In this document: positions 1 to 8,114 of the stretch, piece after piece | Layout of the letters: every line of letters starts with the position of its first letter | Numbering within the stretch: position 1 is the first letter of the stretch | Assembly (NCBI RefSeq): GCF_900116005.1 | Contig: NZ_FOYI01000008.1 | Coordinates: 69,501-133,500 of the forward strand | Direction of reading: 5' to 3' | DNA length: 64,000 nucleotides | DNA from: Poseidonocella sedimentorum | GTDB lineage: Bacteria; Pseudomonadota; Alphaproteobacteria; Rhodobacterales; Rhodobacteraceae | Notes under the pieces: generated by a model | Database searches by the model: none | Told to the model about the DNA's origin: nothing | Seen by the model: only the letters and a program-made list of their open reading frames with translations | Position numbers and translations under genes: made by a program

Positions 1-1019
1 CCGAGGCTTGCCTGCGGCGCGATGCGCGCCAGGTGGGCCGCGAAGATCGCCGGCAGGAGCGTCATGTCCGCGCCGAGCGCCGCGCCGGACAGAAAGCAGA
101 TCAGCGCGAACCACGGCAGATCCCCCGCGCCCAGGGCCAGCGTGCCGGCGAAGGTGACGATGGCAAGCGCCATGGCCCAGAGCAGGACGCGGCGCGCACC
201 GAAGCGGCCCGCGAGCCGCGCCCAGAGCGGCGCGGTGGCCCCGGCAGAGAGAAAGAACAGCAGCAGCAACGGGCCCGCCGCCGCCGGCGCGCCGAGCCGT
301 GTTTCCACGAAGAAGAGGAACAGCGTGGCGGTGATGGCCACGGGCGCGGCATTGGCAAGCGCGATGAGGAGCAACCGGCGCGCCAAAGCGTCGGCGAGGA
401 TCGCGCGCAGGCCGGGGTCCCCGGCCTCTGCCTGCGGCCCGGCCCATTCCGCGCGCATCGCGAGGCCCGCGAGCAGCGCCGCCAGAGCGAAGCCCGCGGC
501 ATAGATCGCCATCGGCTGCGCGCCCCCGGTCAGCAGAGCCGGCGCGACCGCCGCCAAACAGAGCCCGAGGATCCCGCCCGTCTCGCGCCAGCCCGCAAGG
601 CGCAAATGGCCGCCCGGCCCGAGCCCGCGGGCCTTGGTCACGCCGCGGGCATAGAAGGTGATGCTGAGGAAACTGTATCCGGTAAATAGCCCGGCCATGC
701 ACAGCGCGAACCACGCAAGCGGCGCCACTGGCGGCGCCACCGCGAAAAGCGCGACCATGCTCAGCGCCATGAGCGCCAGCGCGATCGCCACCCCCGGCCC
801 GCGCCAGCGCCCCAGACGGGACGAGAGCCAGCCGAGCGCCGGATCCTGCACCACGTCGAGCAGCCGCAGCGCCGAGAGCACCAGCCCGAGCGCCGCGAAG
901 CTCAGCCCGAACCGGTCGGCATAGACTTTGGGCGCGTGGATGTAGATCGGCAGCCCCGCGGCCGCGAGCACGGCGGCAAAGCCCGCATAGGCGGGCAGGC
1001 GCTCGGCCGCCGCGCGCAC
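1..1019 (-). CDS. MFS transporter (3' end outside the window)
   Basis: About 339 residues are visible, read on the minus strand from a GTG at 1019; the C-terminus lies beyond position 1. The protein is a run of hydrophobic helices (for example LPWFALICFLSGAALGA, AITATLFLFFVETRLGA) typical of a 12-helix major facilitator, with the MelB/GPH-like stretch LLDVVQDPALGWLSSRLG near residue 50 that resembles the sugar:cation symporter signature. It starts one base after the stop of the DUF1365 gene, so it is probably translated from the same mRNA as the oxidoreductase and DUF1365 genes. In Rhodobacter sphaeroides an equivalent gene set lies next to rpoE-chrR and belongs to the singlet-oxygen regulon; the substrate is unknown. 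An alternative upstream start overlapping DUF1365 cannot be excluded. Confidence 0.82.
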   Translation of the reverse strand, partial: MRAAAERLPAYAGFAAVLAAAGLPIYIHAPKVYADRFGLSFAALGLVLSALRLLDVVQDPALGWLSSRLGRWRGPGVAIALALMALSMVALFAVAPPVAPLAWFALCMAGLFTGYSFLSITFYARGVTKARGLGPGGHLRLAGWRETGGILGLCLAAVAPALLTGGAQPMAIYAAGFALAALLAGLAMRAEWAGPQAEAGDPGLRAILADALARRLLLIALANAAPVAITATLFLFFVETRLGAPAAAGPLLLLFFLSAGATAPLWARLAGRFGARRVLLWAMALAIVTFAGTLALGAGDLPWFALICFLSGAALGADMTLLPAIFAAHLARIAPQASL

Positions 1020-1020
1020 C

Positions 1021-1773
1021 TCACGAGACCTCTTCGGCCGGGGGCTCCGGGCGGGTGCGATAGCGCGCGCCTTTCCACCGCAGTTTGAGCGCCTGCCAGA
1101 AGATCAGCGCCACGACCCGGCGCGCGCCGACGGGGCGGCGCAGCATCGCGCCAAGCAGGCCCGCGCTGGTCAGCGGCGCGCGCGGGCCCGAGAGCGTCGC
1201 GACGACCCCGGCCTCTTCGTTGCGGTGATCGATCCAGATGCCGATCCGGTCATCCCGGATGTCGAAGCGAAACTCATAGATCCCCTCGATCGGCTGAAAC
1301 GGCGAGACGTAGAAGACCTTGGTCGCCACGATGCGGTCCTCGGCATCGATCGGGCCGCCGTCGGGCCGCTGGCAGAGGTAAGAATGGCGCTCGCCGAAGG
1401 TGTTGGTGACCTCCGCGATCACCGCGCGCAACGCGCCGGCGCGATCATGGGCGAGCCAGAAGCTCACCGGGTTGAAGACGTGGCCCAGCATCCGCGGTTG
1501 CGCCAGCAGCATCAGCCGCCCCGGCGCCTCGACCCCGTGATCGGCCAGCACCCCGCGCGCCCAGGCCGCGCCCACGCCTTGCCCGACCGGCCCGCCGTGG
1601 TCGCTGTCCCAGAGGCTTGCCAGATTGCGCCGGTTGCGCCCGAAGAGCCACGGCCCCTTTGGCGGGGTCTCGGCATCGAGCAGCACGTAGTCGATGGAAT
1701 AGCGAAAGGCGTTGCGGATCGCGCCGCGCCGGCTGTGGCTGGTGTGGCCCGCGATATGCTCGACCGGGCTCAT
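1021..1773 (-). CDS. DUF1365 family protein
   Basis: This 250-residue protein belongs to DUF1365, recognisable from MSPVEHIAGHTSHSR at the start, the HVFNPVSFW motif and the EVTNTFGERHSYL segment. The family has no firmly established activity but is found with FAD-dependent amine-oxidase-like proteins and cyclopropane-fatty-acid-synthase-like methyltransferases, which suggests membrane lipid modification under photo-oxidative stress. The ATG at 1773 overlaps the stop of the upstream oxidoreductase (ATGA), so I use it rather than the longer open frame reaching 1881, whose extra residues lie inside the neighbour. Role in the singlet-oxygen response is inferred from the position beside rpoE-chrR. 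Confidence 0.9.
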   Translation of the reverse strand: MSPVEHIAGHTSHSRRGAIRNAFRYSIDYVLLDAETPPKGPWLFGRNRRNLASLWDSDHGGPVGQGVGAAWARGVLADHGVEAPGRLMLLAQPRMLGHVFNPVSFWLAHDRAGALRAVIAEVTNTFGERHSYLCQRPDGGPIDAEDRIVATKVFYVSPFQPIEGIYEFRFDIRDDRIGIWIDHRNEEAGVVATLSGPRAPLTSAGLLGAMLRRPVGARRVVALIFWQALKLRWKGARYRTRPEPPAEEVS

Positions 1774-3098
1774 TCCGCCGCGACCGGCATCCGAAGCGTG
1801 GGCCGCAGCTTGGCGTGCAGCGCCTCGGCCATCCGGTGCGCACTCGCGAGCCCATCCTCGTGAAACCCGTTGCCGAGCCATGCGCCGCAGAACCAGGTCT
1901 GGTTCTGGCCGTTGCGCTGGCGAATCCGCTCCTGCGCCCCCATCGCGCCCAGATCAAAGACCGGGTGATCGAAACGCACCTGATCGTAAATCAACTCCTC
2001 GCGGATCGGCTGGGCGGTGTTGAGCGTCAGGAACATCGGATCGTCCGCCGGGATCGGCTGGAGCGAATTCATCCAGTAGGTCAGGTCGATCCGCTCGCGC
2101 CGCGCGCCCTTGGGCTCGGTGTAGTTCCAACTCGACCAGACCTTGCGGCTTTTCGGCATGAGCGCGGCATCGGCATGGAGAATCGCGTCGTTGCGCTGGT
2201 ATCGGATCGCGCCGAGATCGGCCGCTTCCTCGGGGCTCGCGTCCACCAGAAGGCGCAGCGCGATGTCCGAATGGGTGGCGAGGATCACCTCGTCGAAAAG
2301 CTCCCACTCCCCGCCGGGCATCCGCACCGCCGCGCCATCCCTGCCGCGCTGCACCGCCTCGACCGGGGTCCCGGTGCGCAGCTCGACGCCGCTCCGCCGC
2401 AACGCCGCTTCCAGCCGTCCGACATATTCGCGCGAGCCGCCGCGCACCGTGTACCACTGATGCTGGCCGTCGTAGTCGAGCAGCGCGTGGTTGCGGAAAA
2501 ACTCCATCATCGCATGGGCGGGAAAGTCGAGAATGCGCTCCAGCGGGGTGGACCATATCGCGCCGGAAAAGGGCGAGAGGTAATGCTCGCGAAAGGCCGC
2601 GCCGGTCCCGAGCCGATCGAGAAAATCGCCCACGCTCTGCTGCGGCTCTTCGGCGGCAACGCGCGCGCCGTTGCGGTTGAAATGCAGGATGTCGCGGCAC
2701 ATGCGCAGAAAACTTGGCCGCATGGCGTTGCGCCGCTGGGCAAAGAGCACATCGAGCGAGGCCAGCCCGTACTCGACCCGCCCGCCGTCGATCGAGGCCG
2801 CGAAGCTCATGTTGCTTTCCGCGACGGGGACATCCAGCGCCTCGAAGAGGGCGGTCAGATGCGGGTAGTTGGCGCGGTTGAAGACGATGAACCCGGTGTC
2901 GACCGGCTGATCGCCGCGCCGCCCGGCCAGCACCGTGCGCGCATGGCCGCCAAGCTCGGGGGCCGCTTCAAACAGCACGACCCGGTGATTGGCCCGGGTG
3001 TCCGAGCTGAGCAGATGCGCGGCCCCAAGCCCCGAAATTCCGCCGCCGATCACGGCGATCTTGCGTGGCAATCCAGTCTCGCCGCTCTCAAATGGCAT
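1770..3098 (-). CDS. FAD/NAD(P)-binding amine-oxidase-like protein
   Basis: The 442-residue protein opens with a Rossmann dinucleotide motif (KIAVIGGGISGLGAAHLL, residues about 12-30) followed by the acidic strand end VVLFEAAPELGGHART that binds FAD ribose. It matches the family of NAD/FAD-dependent oxidoreductases (amine-oxidase fold) paired with DUF1365, with FNRANYPHL and VILATHSD as typical segments. It is first of a three-gene minus-strand operon and diverges from rpoE. The TTG at 3134 would add 12 residues; I prefer the ATG at 3098 because an AAGGA lies ten bases upstream and the Rossmann motif then falls where the family has it. Substrate is unknown; in R. sphaeroides the counterpart is in the RpoE regulon. 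Confidence 0.88.
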   Translation of the reverse strand: MPFESGETGLPRKIAVIGGGISGLGAAHLLSSDTRANHRVVLFEAAPELGGHARTVLAGRRGDQPVDTGFIVFNRANYPHLTALFEALDVPVAESNMSFAASIDGGRVEYGLASLDVLFAQRRNAMRPSFLRMCRDILHFNRNGARVAAEEPQQSVGDFLDRLGTGAAFREHYLSPFSGAIWSTPLERILDFPAHAMMEFFRNHALLDYDGQHQWYTVRGGSREYVGRLEAALRRSGVELRTGTPVEAVQRGRDGAAVRMPGGEWELFDEVILATHSDIALRLLVDASPEEAADLGAIRYQRNDAILHADAALMPKSRKVWSSWNYTEPKGARRERIDLTYWMNSLQPIPADDPMFLTLNTAQPIREELIYDQVRFDHPVFDLGAMGAQERIRQRNGQNQTWFCGAWLGNGFHEDGLASAHRMAEALHAKLRPTLRMPVAAE

Positions 3099-3135
3099 GG
3101 TGGTGGTGTCCTTGCTGTCTTCAAAACTTGTCAAG

Positions 3136-3164
3136 TGATACGGGGGCCGCGCGCGGCTGGATGC
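3136..3164 (-). promoter_or_regulatory. weak candidate RpoE-type promoter for the oxidoreductase operon
   Basis: On the minus strand GCATCC (3164-3159) is separated by 18 bases from TATCA (3140-3136). The spacing matches the R. sphaeroides RpoE consensus TGATCC-N18-TAAGA but only some positions agree. It sits about 40 bases before the ATG at 3098. Support comes mainly from position opposite the better plus-strand site. Confidence 0.25.
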
Positions 3165-3198
3165 AAAAACGCCGAAAAAACTTTTTTTGCGGGGTTTT

Positions 3199-3227
3199 TG
3201 ATCTGCCCCGCGCCGGGCCGCGTAGAG
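3199..3227 (+). promoter_or_regulatory. candidate RpoE-dependent promoter of rpoE-chrR
   Basis: TGATCT (3199-3204), an 18-base spacer and TAGAG (3223-3227) closely follow the published R. sphaeroides group-IV sigma factor consensus TGATCC-N18-TAAGA. It lies about 100 bases before the rpoE start, as expected for autoregulation. Seen directly: the two blocks and spacing. Inferred: that they are used by the sigma factor encoded just downstream. Confidence 0.55.
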
Positions 3228-3328
3228 CTTTCATGATGCCGTTTGCCCATCCCTGCACCCCTGCGCGCCCTTCATTTGCGGCGCCGTTTCATGCTAGGCG
3301 GAAACGGCAGGTAACGAAGGCGGTAGCG

Positions 3329-3892
3329 GTGACGGCAGGCGAGCGCGGCGACGCGGAACAGGGCGCGAGTTGGGTCAGGCAGGTGCGGCTGGTTGCCGAT
3401 GCGCAGGACCGCGCGGCCTTTGCCGAGCTTTTCCGCCATTTCGGGCCCCGGGTGAAGGGCTATCTGCTGCGCAGTGGCGCGGATGGGGCGATGGCCGAGG
3501 AGTGCATGCAGGAGGTCATGGTGACGCTTTGGCACAAGGCGCATCTCTTCGATCCATCGCGCGCGAGCGTGGCGACATGGATCTTCACCATCGCGCGCAA
3601 CAAGCGGATCGACGTGATCCGGCGCCAGCGCCGGCCGGAGCCTGAAGAGCTCGACTGGGGCCCCGAAGCCGGCCCCGATCAGGCCGATATCCTCGCGCTG
3701 CAACAAGACAGCGCGCGCCTGGGCGACGCCTTGCGGCAGTTGCCGGAGAAACAGAGAACACTGATCGAGAAAGCCTATTTCGGTGATCTCAGCCATAGCG
3801 AGATCGCCGCCGAAACCGGCCTTCCGCTCGGCACGATCAAATCACGGATCAGACTGGCGCTGGAGAAACTGCGCCATGCGATGGGTAGTTGA
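3329..3892 (+). CDS. rpoE: ECF sigma factor RpoE (ECF11 type, singlet-oxygen response)
   Basis: The 187-residue protein has the two-domain layout of a group-IV sigma factor: region 2 with AFAELFRHFGPRVKGYLLR and the -10 recognition stretch FDPSRASVATWIFTIARNKRIDVIRR, then a linker and region 4 helix-turn-helix LSHSEIAAETGLPLGTIKSRIRLALEKLRHA. It closely resembles R. sphaeroides RpoE, which directs transcription of photolyase and membrane-protecting genes after singlet oxygen exposure. I start at the GTG at 3329, preceded by AAGGCGG six bases upstream; the open frame reaches back to 3065 but the upstream part runs through the divergent promoter. The anti-sigma gene chrR begins four bases after the stop, so the pair is co-expressed and probably autoregulated. 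Confidence 0.92.
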   Translation: MTAGERGDAEQGASWVRQVRLVADAQDRAAFAELFRHFGPRVKGYLLRSGADGAMAEECMQEVMVTLWHKAHLFDPSRASVATWIFTIARNKRIDVIRRQRRPEPEELDWGPEAGPDQADILALQQDSARLGDALRQLPEKQRTLIEKAYFGDLSHSEIAAETGLPLGTIKSRIRLALEKLRHAMGS

Positions 3893-3896
3893 CGAC

Positions 3897-4550
3897 ATGA
3901 CGCGCGAAATCACACATCACCTCACCGACGCCCTGCTGATGGGCTATGCGGCCGGCGCCTTGCCGGAGGCGTTCGACCTCGTGATCGCCACGCATCTGTC
4001 GCTCTGCGACGCCTGCCGCGCGCGGGCGGCGGGGTTCGAGATGCTCGGCGGCGCGGTGCTCGACGAGGCCGCAGGGCCCGTCGCTCCGCTGGCCGATGAC
4101 AGCCTCGAGGCCACTCTGGCGCGCATCGCCGAGGGCCCGGCGGCCCCCGCTGCGGCGGCGCGGCGCGATCCGGTCTTGCCGGTTCCGCTGGCGGAGTATG
4201 TCGGCGGCGGTGTGGAGGCGATCCGCTGGCGCCGGGTCGGGATGGGTGTCCGGCAAGCGATCCTGCCCACCAGCCGCGAGGCGCGGGCAAGGCTGCTTTA
4301 CATTCCCGCCGGCGCGGCGATGCCCGATCATGGCCACACGGGGACAGAGATCACCCTCGTTCTGCAAGGCGCCTTTCAGGATGACGACGGCTACTACGCC
4401 CGAGGCGATGTGGAGGTGGCGACCGAAGAGGTGGACCACACGCCCGTGGCCGATTTCGGCGAGGATTGCATCTGCCTTGCGGTGACCGACGCGCCGCTGC
4501 GGTTCAATGCCCTGCTTCCACGCCTCGCGCAGCCGTTCCTGCGCATCTGA
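3897..4550 (+). CDS. chrR: anti-sigma factor ChrR (zinc-binding, cupin domain)
   Basis: The 217-residue protein matches ChrR, which holds RpoE inactive until singlet oxygen triggers release. Its N-terminal zinc anti-sigma domain has His8, His33, Cys37 and Cys40 at the spacing of the four R. sphaeroides zinc ligands. The C-terminal cupin-like domain carries His145, His147, Glu151 (in PDHGHTGTEITLVLQG) and His181, again the spacing of the second zinc site that is needed for the singlet-oxygen response. So both metal sites look intact. It follows rpoE by four bases and is followed by a strong terminator at 4572-4597, which makes rpoE-chrR a closed two-gene unit. Confidence 0.94.
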   Translation: MTREITHHLTDALLMGYAAGALPEAFDLVIATHLSLCDACRARAAGFEMLGGAVLDEAAGPVAPLADDSLEATLARIAEGPAAPAAAARRDPVLPVPLAEYVGGGVEAIRWRRVGMGVRQAILPTSREARARLLYIPAGAAMPDHGHTGTEITLVLQGAFQDDDGYYARGDVEVATEEVDHTPVADFGEDCICLAVTDAPLRFNALLPRLAQPFLRI

Positions 4551-4571
4551 ACGGCGCGCATCCCCGCCCGC

Positions 4572-4597
4572 AAGGCGCGCTACGGCGCGCCTTTTTT
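4572..4597 (+). terminator. intrinsic terminator of rpoE-chrR
   Basis: A nine-base GC-rich stem AAGGCGCGC / GCGCGCCTT with the loop TACG ends directly in a run of six T. It lies 22 bases after the chrR stop. Confidence 0.88.
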
Positions 4598-4666
4598 AAT
4601 GCCTGCGCGCTAGAAAACCCCAGCGCCAACCCACCATCAGCCCGGCAAATCACCCCTTCGGCACTA

Positions 4667-4688
4667 CGAAATACCCAAAGCGATTTCG
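4667..4688. promoter_or_regulatory. inverted repeat upstream of tupB, possible operator
   Basis: CGAAAT (4667-4672) and ATTTCG (4683-4688) form an inverted repeat with a ten-base spacer, about 75 bases before tupB. A poor sigma70-like pair TTGTCA (4692) and ATTACT 17 bases on follows. It could be the binding site of the HTH regulator encoded at the end of this cluster, but nothing in the sequence proves that. Confidence 0.25.
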
Positions 4689-4760
4689 CGAGTTGTCATT
4701 TTTCCCGAATTTTGCATTACTTCCCCGCACGCACCGTTAACAAACACCGCGGGAGGGGTG

Positions 4761-5465
4761 ATGGGATTTGGGGAGGCATGGGGTCTGGCGTTGGCGCTCG
4801 TATTGGAGGCCGATCGCGACCTGCTTGAGATCGTCGGCCTGTCGCTGCGGGTGAGCCTCGCCGCGACGGCGATCGCCTGCCTCATCGGCCTGCCCCTCGG
4901 CGCCCTGCTCGCCGCCACGCGGTTCCCCGGTCGCGGCGCGCTTCTGATTCTGGTCAACGCGCTGATGGGCCTACCCCCGGTCGTCGTCGGCCTGGTCGTC
5001 TATCTCTCGCTCTCCCGCGCCGGGCCGCTCGGTTTTCTCGGCCTGCTCTATACACCCGCCGCCATGATCATCGCCCAGACCGTGCTCATCACCCCCATCA
5101 CTGCCGCCCTCTCGCGGCAAGTGCTCGAGACGCTCCACGACGAATACGACCCCCAGTTCCGCTCCTTCGGCCTCACCCGCCGCCAGACCATCGGCGCGCT
5201 GCTGATCGACGGGCGCTTCGCCCTCGCCACCGTCGCGCTCGCGGGCTTCGGCCGGGCCATCGCCGAGGTTGGCGCGGTGATGATCGTGGGCGGCAACATC
5301 GACCACCTCACCCGCGTCATGACCACCGCCATCGCGCTGGAGACCTCCAAGGGCGATCTGGCGCTCGCCCTCGCGCTCGGCATCGTCCTTCTGGCGCTCG
5401 CCCTCACCGTCAACGCCGCGGTCTACGGGCTCCGCGCCGGCGCCATGAGGGCCGCCCATGCATGA
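4761..5465 (+). CDS. tupB: tungstate ABC transporter permease TupB
   Basis: This 234-residue inner-membrane protein has about five to six hydrophobic helices and the binding-protein-dependent transport permease signature around ALSRQVLETLHDEYDPQFRSFGLTRRQ, continuing into GFGRAIAEVGAVMIVGGNI. The last motif is characteristic of the TupB/WtpB/ModB group that imports tungstate or molybdate. It is first of four co-directional genes, followed by the ATPase and binding protein of the same system. The ATG at 4761 has GGGAGG four bases upstream; the GTG immediately before it is too close to that site. Tungstate rather than molybdate specificity rests on the TupA partner. Confidence 0.9.
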   Translation: MGFGEAWGLALALVLEADRDLLEIVGLSLRVSLAATAIACLIGLPLGALLAATRFPGRGALLILVNALMGLPPVVVGLVVYLSLSRAGPLGFLGLLYTPAAMIIAQTVLITPITAALSRQVLETLHDEYDPQFRSFGLTRRQTIGALLIDGRFALATVALAGFGRAIAEVGAVMIVGGNIDHLTRVMTTAIALETSKGDLALALALGIVLLALALTVNAAVYGLRAGAMRAAHA

Positions 5466-6219
5466 CACCGGCATGCCCCCGCGCATCCTGAGCGTCGCGC
5501 CCCCGCCTTCGCCCTTCCTGCCGATGCGGGCCCGCGGGCTTGCGCTCGCCCCCCGGGGCCAACGCCTTCTGGGGCCCATCGACCTCACCCTGCGCGCCGG
5601 CGCCATCACCGTGATCATGGGCCACAACGGCGCGGGCAAGAGCCTTCTGCTGCAGGCGCTCCACGGGTTGCTGCGCCCCGACGCGGGCGAGATTCGCTGG
5701 GGCGATCTGCCCCCGGCGGAGGCCCGTCGCGGTCAGGCGATGGTGTTCCAATCCCCGATCCTCCTGCGCCGCACGGTCGCCGCCAACATCGACTTCGCCC
5801 TGCGCGCCGTGGGCCGCCGGGACGTCAAAGCCCGCCGCGCGGCCCTCCTTGCCCAGGCCGGGCTCACCGCCCGCGCCACTCAGGCCGCGCGCCGCCTCTC
5901 GGGCGGCGAGCAACAGCGCCTCGCCCTCGTGCGCGCGCTCGCCACCGACCCGCGCGTGCTCTTCCTCGACGAGCCGACCGCAAGCCTCGATCCGGCCGCC
6001 ACCGCCGCGATCGAAGCGCTGGTGCGCACCGCCCATGACAGCGGCATCAAGATCATCTTCGTTACCCACGACATCGGTCAGGCCCGCCGCCTCGCCGACG
6101 AGGTCGTCTTTCTACAGGAGGGACAGATCACCGAACACACAGGCGTTGACGAGTTTTTCCAGTCACCGAAATCCGACGCCGCCCGCGCCTATCTCCACGG
6201 CAGGCTCCCGGGCAGCTGA
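5458..6219 (+). CDS. tupC: tungstate ABC transporter ATP-binding protein TupC
   Basis: A 253-residue ABC ATPase with Walker A GHNGAGKS (about residues 57-64), Q-loop MVFQSPILLRR, signature LSGGEQQR, Walker B VLFLDEP and the switch histidine in VTHDIGQARRLAD. It energises uptake through TupB. Its ATG overlaps the tupB stop by eight bases and a GAGGG lies six bases upstream, which points to coupled translation. The 25-residue extension before the ABC core is proline-rich and unusual in length but has no clear domain. The ATG at 5473 is an alternative start. Confidence 0.92.
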   Translation: MHDTGMPPRILSVAPPPSPFLPMRARGLALAPRGQRLLGPIDLTLRAGAITVIMGHNGAGKSLLLQALHGLLRPDAGEIRWGDLPPAEARRGQAMVFQSPILLRRTVAANIDFALRAVGRRDVKARRAALLAQAGLTARATQAARRLSGGEQQRLALVRALATDPRVLFLDEPTASLDPAATAAIEALVRTAHDSGIKIIFVTHDIGQARRLADEVVFLQEGQITEHTGVDEFFQSPKSDAARAYLHGRLPGS

Positions 6220-6236
6220 TCCAGAAAGACAGTTCC

Positions 6237-7034
6237 ATGAAGACATGTTTCGCCGCGCTCCTCTGCGCCGTCGCCGCCACCGTTGCAAGCGCCGACATCA
6301 TCGTTCAATCCACCACCTCGACCGCCAATTCCGGGCTCTATGACCACCTGCTGCCGCAGTTCGAGGCCGAGGCGGGCTACAAGGTCAATGTCGTCGCCGT
6401 CGGCACCGGCCAGGCCATCCGCAACGCGACCAACTGCGACGCCGACGTCCTGCTGGTCCACGCCAAAGCCTCCGAAGAGGCCTTTGTCGCCGAGGGCCGC
6501 GGGGTCTCGCGCGCGGACCTGATGTACAACGATTTCGTCATCGTCGGCCCCGCCGCCGACCCGGCCGGCATCGCCGGCAGCGAGGACACCGAGGCCGCAC
6601 TCCGCGCCATCGCCGAGGCCGGCGCGCTCTTTGCCTCGCGCGGGGACGATTCCGGCACCCACAAAAAAGAGCTCCAGCTCTGGTCCGCCGCTGGGACCGA
6701 CCCCTCCGCCGCCTCCGGCGCATGGTACCGCGAGACCGGCTCCGGCATGGGCGCGACGCTCAACGCCGCCATCGGCATGGGCGCCTATGCCCTGACCGAC
6801 CGCGCGACGTGGTTGAGCTTTGGCAACAAGGGCGATTACAAGGTTGTGGTGGAGGGCGATCCCGACCTCTTCAACCAATACGGAGTGATCCTCGTGAACC
6901 CCGAGCAATGCCCCAGCGTGAAGGTCGACGAGGCCCAGGGCTTCATTGACTGGCTGCTCTCGGACGCGGGCCAGAGCGCCATCGCCGCGCATCAGATCGG
7001 CGGCAAACAGCTCTTCTTCCCCAACGCGAACTAG
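6237..7034 (+). CDS. tupA: tungstate-binding periplasmic protein TupA
   Basis: The 265-residue protein begins with a signal peptide (MKTCFAALLCAVAATVASA, cleavage expected near residue 19) and continues IIVQSTTSTANSGLYDHLLP. The TTTS-like oxyanion-binding start STTSTANSG is the hallmark of TupA, which binds tungstate tightly in the periplasm and delivers it to TupBC. Further family landmarks are NCDADVLLVHAKASEEAFVA, YNDFVIVGP and FASRGDDSGTHKKE. Length is normal for the family. It follows tupC by 17 bases. Rhodobacteraceae use such systems for molybdenum or tungsten enzymes; the window itself encodes one molybdoenzyme, xanthine dehydrogenase. Confidence 0.92.
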   Translation: MKTCFAALLCAVAATVASADIIVQSTTSTANSGLYDHLLPQFEAEAGYKVNVVAVGTGQAIRNATNCDADVLLVHAKASEEAFVAEGRGVSRADLMYNDFVIVGPAADPAGIAGSEDTEAALRAIAEAGALFASRGDDSGTHKKELQLWSAAGTDPSAASGAWYRETGSGMGATLNAAIGMGAYALTDRATWLSFGNKGDYKVVVEGDPDLFNQYGVILVNPEQCPSVKVDEAQGFIDWLLSDAGQSAIAAHQIGGKQLFFPNAN

Positions 7035-7053
7035 AAAGACTGTGGGAGACTGA

Positions 7054-7929
7054 ATGACAGACGCGCCGCCCGACCCGGAGTTCTACACCGTTCGCGAACT
7101 GGCCGAACTTCTGCGTGTGAAGGAGAGGCGCGTCTATGATCTGGCCGATCAGGGCAAGATCCCCAGCACCCGCGCCACCGGGCGGTTGCTGTTTCCGCGC
7201 CGCGCGATCCGGGCCTGGCTCGCGCGGGAACAGGGTGGCGAGGAGCCGCGGCCTCAGGTTTTCATGGGCAGCCATGATCCCCTGCTCGAGCGCGCGCTGC
7301 GCGACAGCCAGTGCGGGCTCGCCACCTATTTCGACAGCTCCGAGGACGGGCTGCGCCGGTTTGCCGCCGGGGAGTGCATCGCCGCGGGGCTGCATCTTTA
7401 CGAGCCGGCGGGCGATCAGTGGAACGTGCCGCAGGTGATCCAGCATTGCCGCGACACCAACGCTGCGCTCATCGGCTGGGCCGAGCGGCGGCGCGGGCTG
7501 GTGATCCGCCCCGAAGACATCCCGCGCATCAAGGGGTTCGAGGATCTCGCCGGGCGCCGCGTCATGCGCCGCCAGCCCGAGGCGGGGACGGAATCGATCT
7601 TCACCTTCCTGCTGGAGGATGCCGGCGTTGACCCTTCGAGTTTCGAGAGCGCCGGGATCGCCCGCAGCGAGCAGGACGCGGTCATGGCCGTGGCCGAGGG
7701 GCGCGCGGATGCCTGTTTCGGGCTGATGTCCATGGCGCGGATCTTCGGGCTCGGCTTCGTCGGGCTCAGCGTCGAGCGGTTCGATTTGCTGGTGGACCGC
7801 AAGGCGTGGTTCGAGGACCCGTTCCAGATGTTCCTCGCCCATTGCCTCACGGACGCGTTCAAGGCCCAGATGGAGGCCGCGACCGGCTACGACATGGACC
7901 CGCTGGGCCTTGTGAGGTGGAACGCCTGA
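7054..7929 (+). CDS. HTH regulator with periplasmic-binding-like sensor domain
   Basis: The 291-residue protein starts with an excisionase/MerR-like DNA-binding domain (FYTVRELAELLRVKERRVYDLADQGKIP, residues 9-36, then TRATGRLLFPRRAIRAWLA) and continues with a cytoplasmic domain of the substrate-binding-protein fold (PBP_like, residues about 70-285) showing GLATYFDSSEDGLRRFAAGECIAAGLHLY and RRGLVIRPEDIPRIKGFEDLAGRR. It has no signal peptide. Proteins of this build accompany molybdate/tungstate transporters and probably sense the oxyanion directly to regulate the cluster. It follows tupA by 19 bases with a GGGAG ribosome site. The ligand is inferred from context only. Confidence 0.83.
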   Translation: MTDAPPDPEFYTVRELAELLRVKERRVYDLADQGKIPSTRATGRLLFPRRAIRAWLAREQGGEEPRPQVFMGSHDPLLERALRDSQCGLATYFDSSEDGLRRFAAGECIAAGLHLYEPAGDQWNVPQVIQHCRDTNAALIGWAERRRGLVIRPEDIPRIKGFEDLAGRRVMRRQPEAGTESIFTFLLEDAGVDPSSFESAGIARSEQDAVMAVAEGRADACFGLMSMARIFGLGFVGLSVERFDLLVDRKAWFEDPFQMFLAHCLTDAFKAQMEAATGYDMDPLGLVRWNA

Positions 7930-8114
7930 GCCCTGTTGGCGTGGGGCGACCAGCCCCGTGCCGCGCCCTCCCCTCCCCCGAGAGGGCGCATGGCGATGAC
8001 AGAAACCGCTAAGCCGTCATTCGGTACTTTTGAGATAAACCGCAGACCACGAGGCGCTCCGAAGCGCCATCCCAGCCTCGGGCGCGGCAATCTCCGCCTA
8101 TGCCGGAACCATCT

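Noticed and set aside
8053-8068. GGCGCT/AGCGCC stem downstream of rmuC
   Set aside because: Six-base stem without a T run; too weak for a terminator.
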